Made by a program: the position numbers and the translations under genes
In this document: positions 7,977-14,191 of the stretch, piece after piece
Layout of the letters: each line of letters starts with the position of its first letter
Position numbering within the stretch: position 1 is the stretch's first letter
NCBI RefSeq assembly: GCF_024124745.1
Contig: NZ_JAMXRU010000019.1
Span: 1 to 40,016 of the forward strand
From: Aeromicrobium sp. CnD17-E
GTDB taxonomy: Bacteria; Actinomycetota; Actinomycetes; Propionibacteriales; Nocardioidaceae
Direction of reading: 5' to 3'
Length of the DNA stretch: 40,016 bases
The notes under the pieces: generated by a model
Told to the model about the DNA's origin: nothing
Databases searched by the model: none
The model's input: the letters and a program-made list of their open reading frames with translations, nothing else

Positions 7977-9004
7977 CCCCGCCCGCCACCGTCCCCGTCG
8001 TCGCCCTCACCGGTAGCCTCGGGAGCGGCAAGACGACGATCCTGAACCACCTGCTCGCCCACCGGGGCGGACGTCGGGTCGGCGTGCTCGTAAACGACTT
8101 CGGCGCCGTCGACGTCGACGCGCTGCTCGTCGACGCCGGCTCGGCGGCCACCCTCTCGCTGGCGGGCGGGTGCGTATGCTGCCGGGTCGACGACGACACC
8201 CTCGACTCGACGCTGGAGCAGCTGACGTCGCCGCGGGCCGGGCTCGACCTGGTGCTGGTCGAGTCCAGCGGGGTGGCCGACCCGACGACGCTCGCCGCTC
8301 GCCTCCACCGCGCGGTGCGCCACCCGGGGCAGGTCGGCGGGCTGCTGCACGTGCTCGACGCGCGCGCGTGGTCCGACGACGACACGGTGCTCGACCCCGC
8401 CGCGCTGGCCCGCGCCGACCTCGTCGCGCTCACGAAGACCGACCTGCCCGGCTCCGTCCCGGTCGGCGAGGCGCGACGTCGGCTCGAGCCGATGCTGCGC
8501 ACCGGGGTGCCCGTCGTCGACGCCCCGCACGGCGCCGTCGACCCCGACCTCTTCGCCGACGCCTCGGCGCCGCTGGACGACGGCCCCCGTCAGCTGTCCC
8601 TCGCGGAGGCCCTCCCCCTCCCCGGCGGCCACCAGCACGTCCACGCGAGCACCTGGGAGCACGACGGGCTCGTGCACCCGCGTCGTCTCGCCGAGCTGCT
8701 CGACGGCGGGCTGCCGTCGGCCTACCGGCTGAAGGGCGTCGTCCGGCTCGACGTGCCGTGGGGTGCACGCTGGTGGACGGTGCACCGGGTCGGCGGGCTG
8801 CCGCGCGTGACCCCGGCACCGAGGCCCGCGCCGACGAGCCGCCTCGTGGCCCTCGGCCCGACGCTCGACGAGCGCGCGGCGGAGGTCGCCCTGACGCACG
8901 TCGGGCGCGACCTCCAGGAGGAGGTCGCGCCCGACGACCACGCGGCGCTCATGCGCTGGGTGCCCGACGACCTGCGCCCGGAGTGGGCGCGAGTCGAGGG
9001 CTGA
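7973..9004 (+). CDS. COG0523/CobW-family metallochaperone GTPase
   Basis: G3E-family P-loop GTPase of 343 residues; relatives deliver zinc, cobalt or other metals to client proteins. Walker A GSLGSGKT is at residues 14-21, the invariant metal-binding CxCC is GGCVCC (Cys67, 69, 70), Walker B-like LVLVESSGVADP follows, and LTKTD replaces the usual NKxD base-recognition motif. The CobW C-terminal domain begins at a His-containing stretch (GGHQHVHAS) and continues through YRLKGVVRLD. The GTG at 7973 overlaps the methyltransferase stop. It converges, with only 7 bases between, on a zinc-sensor operon encoding a His/Cys-rich protein, which supports a zinc-related role. That functional link is inference. 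Confidence 0.9.
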   Translation: MTPPATVPVVALTGSLGSGKTTILNHLLAHRGGRRVGVLVNDFGAVDVDALLVDAGSAATLSLAGGCVCCRVDDDTLDSTLEQLTSPRAGLDLVLVESSGVADPTTLAARLHRAVRHPGQVGGLLHVLDARAWSDDDTVLDPAALARADLVALTKTDLPGSVPVGEARRRLEPMLRTGVPVVDAPHGAVDPDLFADASAPLDDGPRQLSLAEALPLPGGHQHVHASTWEHDGLVHPRRLAELLDGGLPSAYRLKGVVRLDVPWGARWWTVHRVGGLPRVTPAPRPAPTSRLVALGPTLDERAAEVALTHVGRDLQEEVAPDDHAALMRWVPDDLRPEWARVEG

Positions 9005-9011
9005 GCCCGGC

Positions 9012-9332
9012 TCAGGCGGCGTGCTTGCAGGTGCTGCAGGTGCAGTCGCTGCACACGCAGTTGGCGCAGCTGTCCGAGCAGTGGGCGCAGGAGCACGTGT
9101 TGTGGTTGCAGGTCGCGCACGTGCAGTCGGTGCAGGTGCAGGTCGCACAGCTGTCGCTGCAGTGCGCACAGGAACAGGTGGCGCACTCGTCGTAGTGGCC
9201 GTCGTGCTCGCGGTGCACGTGGCCGTCGTGGAGGTAGTCGACGTGGTCCTCGTGGACGACGGCGTCGTGGCCGCAGCCCGGGCCGTGCGTGTGGTCGTGC
9301 TTCTCGGCCTCGCGGTGGTCGATGACGGTCAT
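9012..9332 (-). CDS. His/Cys-rich metal-binding protein with duplicated cysteine block (metallothionein-like)
   Basis: Small cytosolic protein of 106 residues with 20 Cys and 16 His. The first half is His-rich (HDHTHGPGCGH, then HDGHVHREHDGHYDE, residues 12-49) and resembles short actinobacterial proteins often found next to zinc regulators. The second half contains two 23-residue copies, 53-75 and 80-102, each CSCAHCSDSCAxCxCxDCTCxTC, identical at 19 of 23 positions. Such CxC/CxxC density indicates a metal-thiolate cluster, so a buffering or sequestering role for zinc or a related metal is likely. The ATG at 9332 overlaps the repressor stop (ATGA), and AGGAG lies 8 bases upstream. I know of no named family that has the duplicated C-terminal block. 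Confidence 0.88.
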   Translation of the reverse strand: MTVIDHREAEKHDHTHGPGCGHDAVVHEDHVDYLHDGHVHREHDGHYDECATCSCAHCSDSCATCTCTDCTCATCNHNTCSCAHCSDSCANCVCSDCTCSTCKHAA

Positions 9333-9646
9333 GGGTGGTTCTCCTGGGTGTGCTGGAAGGCGTCGAGGAGCACGTGGGCCACGTGCTCGTCGGTGAGGGA
9401 GTAGACGACCTCGCGTCCGCGGCGCTCGCCCGAGACGAGACGTGCGGTGCGCAGGATCCTCAGGTGCTGCGACACGAGCGGCTGCGACCGCCCGGTCCAC
9501 TCGACGAGGTCGCCGACGGTCTGCTCCCCCGCGCACAGGCGGTGCACGAGAGCGGCGCGCAGCGGCGTCGACATCGCGTCGAAGAGTGCAGCGACGGCGG
9601 CGTAGGCGTCGATGTCCCCCCGGCCGACGTCACCCCGCTCACTCAT
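9329..9646 (-). CDS. ArsR/SmtB-family zinc-responsive repressor
   Basis: Winged-helix transcriptional repressor of 105 residues. The DNA-recognition helix is in SQPLVSQHLRILRTARLVSGERRGREVVYSL. In helix alpha5 the spacing Asp86-x-His88 ... His99-x-x-Glu102 reproduces exactly the D/H/H/E zinc site of SmtB, whereas the cysteine of the alternative alpha3 site (ELCVGDL) is Thr here (EQTVGDL). This argues for a zinc sensor that releases DNA on binding metal. ATG 9646 was chosen because AAGGA is 7 bases upstream; an in-frame ATG at 9676 would add MHELLYKDVC but lies directly after the TTGACA box. It is the first gene of a two-gene operon with the His/Cys-rich protein and is probably autoregulated. 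Confidence 0.9.
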   Translation of the reverse strand: MSERGDVGRGDIDAYAAVAALFDAMSTPLRAALVHRLCAGEQTVGDLVEWTGRSQPLVSQHLRILRTARLVSGERRGREVVYSLTDEHVAHVLLDAFQHTQENHP

Positions 9647-9650
9647 GCAC

Positions 9651-9681
9651 ACATCCTTATATAGCAATTCATGCATGTCAA
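9651..9681 (-). promoter_or_regulatory. Promoter/operator region of the smtB-like operon
   Basis: An AT-rich island in an otherwise extremely GC-rich window. On the minus strand it contains TTGACA (9681-9676) and TATATA (9663-9658), but only 12 bases apart, shorter than a standard promoter. GCATGAATTGC and the downstream GTGTGCATGA share TGCATGA as a direct repeat. The repressor probably binds here; I see no perfect 12-2-12 SmtB operator. Confidence 0.5.
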
Positions 9682-9709
9682 CCTCATCCGTCGTCCCTTC
9701 TCCCCCGGA

Positions 9710-9751
9710 GCACGACGGCCGGCCGCCCCTTGGGGCGACCGGCCGTCGTGC
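9710..9751 (-). terminator. Strong hairpin after pntB
   Basis: GCACGACGGCCGG pairs with CCGGCCGTCGTGC and CGCCCC with GGGGCG around a TT turn, with one unpaired base on each side. It begins 10 bases after the pntB stop and separates pntAB from the smtB-like operon on the same strand. There is no T-run after it, as is common in actinobacteria. Confidence 0.75.
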
Positions 9752-9760
9752 ACCTCCGAC

Positions 9761-11149
9761 TCACAGCGCGCGCAGGATGTCCTCCACGCGGTCCTTCGCG
9801 TCGCCGAACAGCATCTGGCTGTTCTCCCGGAAGAACAGCGGGTTCTGCACCCCCGCGTACCCGGCGGCCATCGAGCGCTTGAACACCACGACGTTCGACG
9901 CCTCCCACACCCGCAGCACCGGCATGCCGGCGATCGGGCTGGTCGGGTCCTCCGCGGCGGCCGGGTTCACGGTGTCGTTGGCGCCGATGACCAGCACCAC
10001 GTCGGTGTCCGCGAGGTCGTCGTTGACCTCGTCCATCTCCAGGACGATGTCGTACGGGACCTTCGCCTCGGCGAGGAGCACGTTCATGTGCCCGGGCAGG
10101 CGGCCGGCGACCGGGTGGATGCCGAACCGCACGTCGACGCCGCGCTCGCGCAGCTTGCGGGTCAGGTCGGCCACGGGGTACTGCGCCTGCGCCACGGCCA
10201 TCCCGTAGCCCGGGGTGATGACGACGCTCGACGCGTCCTTCAGCAGCTCGGCCACACCCTCGGCGTCGACCTCGCGGTGCTCGCCGTAGTCCGTCGCCTC
10301 GCCGGCCGGGGCCTCGATGCCGAAGCCGCCCGCGATCACCGAGATGAACGAGCGGTTCATCGCCTGGCACATGATGTAGCTCAGGTACGCACCCGAGGAG
10401 CCCACGAGCGCTCCGGTGACGATCAGCAGGTTGTTGCTCAGCAGGAAGCCGGCCGCGGCCGCAGCCCAGCCCGAGTAGCTGTTGAGCATCGACACGACGA
10501 CCGGCATGTCGCCGCCGCCGATGGAGGCGACGAGGTGCCAGCCCAGGGCGAGGGCGAGCGCCGTCACGAGGATCAGCAGCCAGATGTTCGGGCTCGCCAC
10601 GAACACGACGGTCAGCACGAAGAACAGCACGAGCGCGCCGATGTTGAGGTAGTTCTTGCCCGGCAGCACGAGCGGGGACGACTTGATCCGTGCGCTCAGC
10701 TTCAGGTACGCGACGATCGACCCGGTGAACGTCACCGCGCCGATGAAGACGCCCACGAAGACCTCGGCCGAGTGGATCCGCTCGAGCGACTCCAACGGGT
10801 ACACCGGGTGCTCGAGGTAGCCGTTCCAGCCGACGAGCACGGCCGCCAAGCCGACGAAGGAGTGCAGGAGCGCGATCAGCTCCGGCATGCCGGTCATCTC
10901 GACCTCGCGGGCCCGCCAGATGCCGATGCCCGCGCCGATCGCGATCGCGCCGACCAGCAGGACGACGCCGACCGTCTCGGCGTCCTCGACGGCCAGCACG
11001 ATCGTCGCGACCAGGGCGATGGTCATGCCGGCGATGCCGTAGGCGACGCCGGAGCGTGCCGTCTCGTGCTTGCTCAGCCCGGCGAGGCTGAGGATGAACA
11101 GCAGGGCGGCGACGATGTACGCCGCGGTCGCGATGCTCTGTGCGGTCAC
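9761..11149 (-). CDS. pntB: NAD(P) transhydrogenase subunit beta
   Basis: Membrane subunit with the NADP(H)-binding domain III of the proton-translocating transhydrogenase, which reduces NADP+ with NADH using the proton-motive force. The 462 residues match the E. coli subunit's length. The N-terminal half is a bundle of membrane helices starting [18 protein letters not shown]. The C-terminal half carries domain [39 protein letters not shown], and [16 protein letters not shown] with [26 protein letters not shown] and [16 protein letters not shown] chose the GTG at 11149, 5 bases after the pntA stop. The frame extends upstream but inside pntA. It works only together with PntA. Confidence 0.96.
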   Translation of the reverse strand: MTAQSIATAAYIVAALLFILSLAGLSKHETARSGVAYGIAGMTIALVATIVLAVEDAETVGVVLLVGAIAIGAGIGIWRAREVEMTGMPELIALLHSFVGLAAVLVGWNGYLEHPVYPLESLERIHSAEVFVGVFIGAVTFTGSIVAYLKLSARIKSSPLVLPGKNYLNIGALVLFFVLTVVFVASPNIWLLILVTALALALGWHLVASIGGGDMPVVVSMLNSYSGWAAAAAGFLLSNNLLIVTGALVGSSGAYLSYIMCQAMNRSFISVIAGGFGIEAPAGEATDYGEHREVDAEGVAELLKDASSVVITPGYGMAVAQAQYPVADLTRKLRERGVDVRFGIHPVAGRLPGHMNVLLAEAKVPYDIVLEMDEVNDDLADTDVVLVIGANDTVNPAAAEDPTSPIAGMPVLRVWEASNVVVFKRSMAAGYAGVQNPLFFRENSQMLFGDAKDRVEDILRAL

Positions 11150-11154
11150 TGCGA

Positions 11155-12720
11155 TCAGCCCTTCGCCACGGTGTCTTTGGAGAACATGCCGAGCATGCGG
11201 CGGGTCACGGCGAAGCCGCCGAAGATGTTGATGGAGGCCAGGAGCACCGCGACGAACGCGAGCAGGCGGATCGCCCACGCGTTGTCGGCCCCGTCGCCGA
11301 CGCCGATCTGCAGCAGCGCACCGACCACGATGATGCCGCTGATGGCGTTGGTGACGCTCATGAGCGGCGTGTGCAGGGCGTGGTGGACCTTGCCGATCAC
11401 GTAGTAGCCGATGACGACCGACAGCGTGAGCACGAAGAAGTGCTCGGGCAGCGGCGGCGGCGCGTACGCGTTGACGAGGAACAGCGCGGCGATGCCCGCG
11501 GCGATGAGGAGGTACTTGCCGCGCTGGGTGAGGCCGGGACGCGGCTCCGGCTTCTCCTGGACGGCGGGCATCTCGGCCGTCGGGGCGGGTGTCGCCGAGA
11601 CCTGCACGGGCGGCGGCGGCCAGAGGACGTCACCGTCGTGCACCACGGTCACGCCGCGCTGCACCACGTCGGAGTGGTCGAGGACGAGCTGGCCGTCCTT
11701 GGCCGGCGTGAGCAGCGTCAGCAGGTTGACGAGGTTCTGCCCGTACAGCTGCGAGGCCTGGGTGGGCAGGCGACCGGCGAGGTCGGTGTAGCCGAGGATC
11801 GTCACGCCGTTCGCGGTGACGACCTTCTCGCCCGCCACCGAGCCCGCGACGTTGCCGCCCTGCGCCGCCGCCATGTCGACGATGACGCTGCCGGGCTTCA
11901 TCGAGGCGACGTCGGCCTCGGTGAGCAGGCGCGGGGCCTGACGTCCCGGGATGAGTGCGGTGGTGACCACGATGTCGACGTCGGCGGCCTGCTCGGAGTA
12001 GATCTCCGCGGCACGGCGGTCGTACTCCTCGCTGGTGGCCTTCGCGTACCCGTCGGTGGACTTCTCGACCTCGACGTCGACCGCGAGGTACTCGCCGCCG
12101 ATCGACTTCACCTGGTCGGCGACCTCGGGACGCGGGTCGGTGGCGCGCACGATGGCGCCGAGGCTGGACGCGGCGCCGATCGCCGCGAGCCCGGCGACGC
12201 CGGCACCGGCGACGAGCACCTTGGCCGGCGGCACCTTGCCGGCGGCCGTGACCTGCCCGGTGAAGAACCGGCCGAACTCGTGGGCCGCCTCGACGACCGC
12301 GCGGTAGCCCGCGATGTTGGCCATCGACGACAGGACGTCCATCGACTGCGCCCGCGAGATGCGCGGCACGGCGTCCATCGCGAGGACGGTCAGCGGGCGG
12401 GCCGACAGCGCCTCGAGCAGCTCGGGGCTGGTGGCCGGCGCGATCAGGCTGACCAGCGTCGCGTGGTCGTTGAGCCGGTCGATCTCGGCCGTCGTCGGCG
12501 GGTTGACCTTGAGGACGACGTCAGCCGTCCAGGCCTCCTCCCCCGTGACGACGGAGGCACCGGCCTCCGCGAACGCCTCGTCGGCGAACGCGGCCTTCGC
12601 CCCGGCCCCGGACTCGACGCTCACGTCGTACCCGAGCTTCAGCAGACGTGCGACCGTCGCGGGAGTCGCGGCGACCCGGGTCTCCCCGGCACGCGACTCG
12701 GCGACCACTCCGATCCTCAT
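11155..12720 (-). CDS. pntA: NAD(P) transhydrogenase subunit alpha (fused form)
   Basis: NAD(H)-binding domain I plus the first membrane helices of the transhydrogenase; 521 residues, so the subunit is unsplit as in E. coli rather than divided into A1 and A2. The N-terminus [20 protein letters not shown] is the alanine-dehydrogenase/PNT start. The Rossmann segment [19 protein letters not shown] is at about 170-190, followed by ATDPRPEV and the [23 protein letters not shown] segment. After a Pro-rich linker (about 375-400) four hydrophobic helices follow. The start is unambiguous. The upstream region contains two palindromes (12762-12777 and 12775-12795), the second also found before the SDR gene at 19.8 kb, which suggests shared control. 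Confidence 0.96.
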   Translation of the reverse strand: MRIGVVAESRAGETRVAATPATVARLLKLGYDVSVESGAGAKAAFADEAFAEAGASVVTGEEAWTADVVLKVNPPTTAEIDRLNDHATLVSLIAPATSPELLEALSARPLTVLAMDAVPRISRAQSMDVLSSMANIAGYRAVVEAAHEFGRFFTGQVTAAGKVPPAKVLVAGAGVAGLAAIGAASSLGAIVRATDPRPEVADQVKSIGGEYLAVDVEVEKSTDGYAKATSEEYDRRAAEIYSEQAADVDIVVTTALIPGRQAPRLLTEADVASMKPGSVIVDMAAAQGGNVAGSVAGEKVVTANGVTILGYTDLAGRLPTQASQLYGQNLVNLLTLLTPAKDGQLVLDHSDVVQRGVTVVHDGDVLWPPPPVQVSATPAPTAEMPAVQEKPEPRPGLTQRGKYLLIAAGIAALFLVNAYAPPPLPEHFFVLTLSVVIGYYVIGKVHHALHTPLMSVTNAISGIIVVGALLQIGVGDGADNAWAIRLLAFVAVLLASINIFGGFAVTRRMLGMFSKDTVAKG

Positions 12721-12761
12721 TCCGCGGACACTAGCGGAGGCCTCGGGAACCGACCACTGGA

Positions 12762-12777
12762 TGAGACCCGTGTCTCA
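12762..12777. promoter_or_regulatory. Inverted repeat upstream of pntA
   Basis: TGAGAC-N4-GTCTCA, a 6-bp-arm inverted repeat 42 bases upstream of the pntA start codon. It overlaps by three bases the TetR-like palindrome that follows, so it may be a second operator or the core promoter area. Nothing in the sequence identifies its ligand protein. Confidence 0.4.
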
Positions 12778-12795
12778 GGTACTGGCGGTATCTGA
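12775..12795. promoter_or_regulatory. TetR-like operator upstream of pntA (copy 1)
   Basis: The 19-base core CAGGTACTGGCGGTATCTG, flanked by T and A, reads as a palindrome TCAG(R)TAC(Y)G-N-C(R)GTA(Y)CTGA with only two mismatched pairs. It lies 55 bases before pntA and 57 before the divergent membrane-protein gene. The perfect version, AGATACCGTCGGTATCT, is at 19804-19820 before the SDR gene. Confidence 0.6.
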
Positions 12796-12851
12796 AACTT
12801 GCGGCCAGTTGGGCGGCGGCGTGGGAGGCTGAGCCCGACACGAGGGAGACC

Positions 12852-13283
12852 ATGACCGACCTGCAGGACCGGGCCAGCCGGACGCCGCACCCCGAGCTCA
12901 CGCCCGAGCAGAGCCGGGTGTTCCTGTGGTTCTGCCTGCAGTCGATCCTCCTCGTGCCGGCCGTGGTCGACCCCACCTTCTGGCGAGACGTGCCGCATCT
13001 CGCGTGGCGCGACGCCGCGGTGATGCTCCCCGTCGTCGGGCTCCTCTCGTTCATCCTTGCCCGGACGACGTGGCGCATCGCGCGCCTTCCGTGTCCGGTG
13101 GCACGCGGCGGGTACGTCGTGATGGGCAGCCTGCTGGTGTTCCTCTCCTCCGGGCCGCTGTTCTGGTCCACGAACCCGGACCAGAACCTGCGCGGCGCGG
13201 TCACGCTCGCCCTGGGGCTCCTGCTCTGGACCTTGGTCGCCAAAGACGTCCTTGCCCACCGACGCGCCCGCACCGCCGCCTGA
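12852..13283 (+). CDS. Small integral membrane protein, unknown function
   Basis: Not recognised. The 143-residue product has probably four membrane helices: FLWFCLQSILLVPAVV, DAAVMLPVVGLLSFILA, GYVVMGSLLVFLSSGPLFW and GAVTLALGLLLWTLVAKDVL, with a basic C-terminus (HRRARTAA). The ATG at 12852 has GAGGGAG 5 bases upstream (cacGAGGGAGaccATG). The gene diverges from pntA across a 131-base region with two palindromes, so it may share their regulator. The stop codon is the first triplet of the nested hairpin at 13281-13387. Confidence 0.75.
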   Translation: MTDLQDRASRTPHPELTPEQSRVFLWFCLQSILLVPAVVDPTFWRDVPHLAWRDAAVMLPVVGLLSFILARTTWRIARLPCPVARGGYVVMGSLLVFLSSGPLFWSTNPDQNLRGAVTLALGLLLWTLVAKDVLAHRRARTAA

Positions 13284-13387
13284 TTCCCATCAGTTCACGG
13301 GAACCAGCAGCCCACCATGGTTTCCCTCGCTCACCTGCGGATGCAACCGCAGGTGAGCGAGGGATTCCCATTCCTTGATGGGAATCA
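13281..13387. terminator. Nested two-stem hairpin between convergent genes
   Basis: Outer arms TGATTCCCATCA (13281-13292) and TGATGGGAATCA (13376-13387) are perfect complements. Inside is an 18-bp perfect stem TCCCTCGCTCACCTGCGG (13323-13340) / 13347-13364 with loop ATGCAA. It lies between two converging genes and so could stop transcription from both sides. Its outer arm recurs at 7150-7161, and its apex shares TGCAACCGCAGG with the core hairpins of the long palindromes at 30.8 and 34.5 kb. Confidence 0.8.
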
Positions 13388-13422
13388 GCATCGACGGCGA
13401 CGGCGACGGGTCGAGCCGGGCG

Positions 13423-14091
13423 TCAGCACCCGGCCAGGACGTCCTGCAGGGCCGACTTCTCGGCGGAGTCGACGCTGAGGCCCCACCGGTACTTCACGGC
13501 GATCCAGTCCGACACGTACGTGCAGCGGTAGCCGGTGGCGGGCGGCAGCCAGGAGTCCGGGTCCTGGTCGCTCTTCGACCGGTTCGTCGACGCCGACACG
13601 GCGATCAGGCTGCGGGCGTCGCCCAGGTCGTTGGCGAACGACTCGCGCCGGCTCGCCGTCCAGCCGGACGCACCGGAGATCCAGGCCTCCTTCAACGGCA
13701 CCATGTGGTCGATGTCGAGGCTTCCCGCGTCGGTGAAGCGCACGTTGTCGTAGCGCGACAGCCAGGAGCCCGACGTGATCGTGCAGGTGCCGGTGCGCCC
13801 CGTCGCCGACGACGACTCGTCCATCAGCACCTCGGCGCGGGTGTTGCAGCCGTCGCCGTCCGCGTCGATCCAGTGCCGGAACGCGTCGCGGTCGTAGGTG
13901 GAGCCGTCCGACTCCGCCCGGACCGTGAGCTCGGCGAGCTGCGACTCCGGCGACGCCGACGCGGCCGGCGCGACGAGGACGGTCGCGACGAGCGTCGCGA
14001 CCAGCACGCCGACGACGTGGGCGAGGCGGTGTCGTCGCCGCACGACGGCGGGACGGACGTGGACGGTGGACGTGGCAGCACGAAGCGGCAT
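13423..14091 (-). CDS. Secreted HNH endonuclease, DUF1524 family
   Basis: Product of 222 residues. A long signal peptide (basic to about residue 25, hydrophobic VVGVLVATLVATVLVAP, Ala-rich AASAS cleavage region) shows export. The mature part has the DUF1524/HNH core: LDIDHMVPLKEAW holds the catalytic DH pair, and NRSKSDQDPDSWLPP provides the following N and D/H-type residues. Secreted actinobacterial relatives are thought to act as nucleases, perhaps for nutrient DNA. Cysteines in DGDGCNTRAEV, GTCTI, YRCTY and the C-terminal GC could form disulfides. The ATG at 14091 follows GGGGGGAG. It lies 100 bases downstream of the GGDEF-EAL gene on the same strand, with a small hairpin between, so it probably has its own promoter. 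Confidence 0.88.
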   Translation of the reverse strand: MPLRAATSTVHVRPAVVRRRHRLAHVVGVLVATLVATVLVAPAASASPESQLAELTVRAESDGSTYDRDAFRHWIDADGDGCNTRAEVLMDESSSATGRTGTCTITSGSWLSRYDNVRFTDAGSLDIDHMVPLKEAWISGASGWTASRRESFANDLGDARSLIAVSASTNRSKSDQDPDSWLPPATGYRCTYVSDWIAVKYRWGLSVDSAEKSALQDVLAGC

Positions 14092-14172
14092 GGTGGGACT
14101 CCCCCCGAAGTCACTGGTCAGGTCGAGAGGACCCTAGGCCGCGCCGTCGTCCGCACGGAAGCCTCGGAACCA

Positions 14173-14190
14173 GACGTTCACCCGAACGTC
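14173..14190 (-). terminator. Small hairpin after the GGDEF-EAL gene
   Basis: GACGTTC (14173-14179) pairs with GAACGTC (14184-14190) across a 4-base loop, directly after the stop of the GGDEF-EAL gene. It could be a weak terminator or an operator for the downstream HNH nuclease gene. Confidence 0.45.
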
Positions 14191-14191
14191 A

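Noticed and set aside
9646-9676. Upstream ATG at 9676 as start of the ArsR/SmtB repressor
   Set aside because: The added residues MHELLYKDVC are not typical; this ATG has no ribosome binding site and lies against the TTGACA box, while ATG 9646 has AAGGA at proper spacing.
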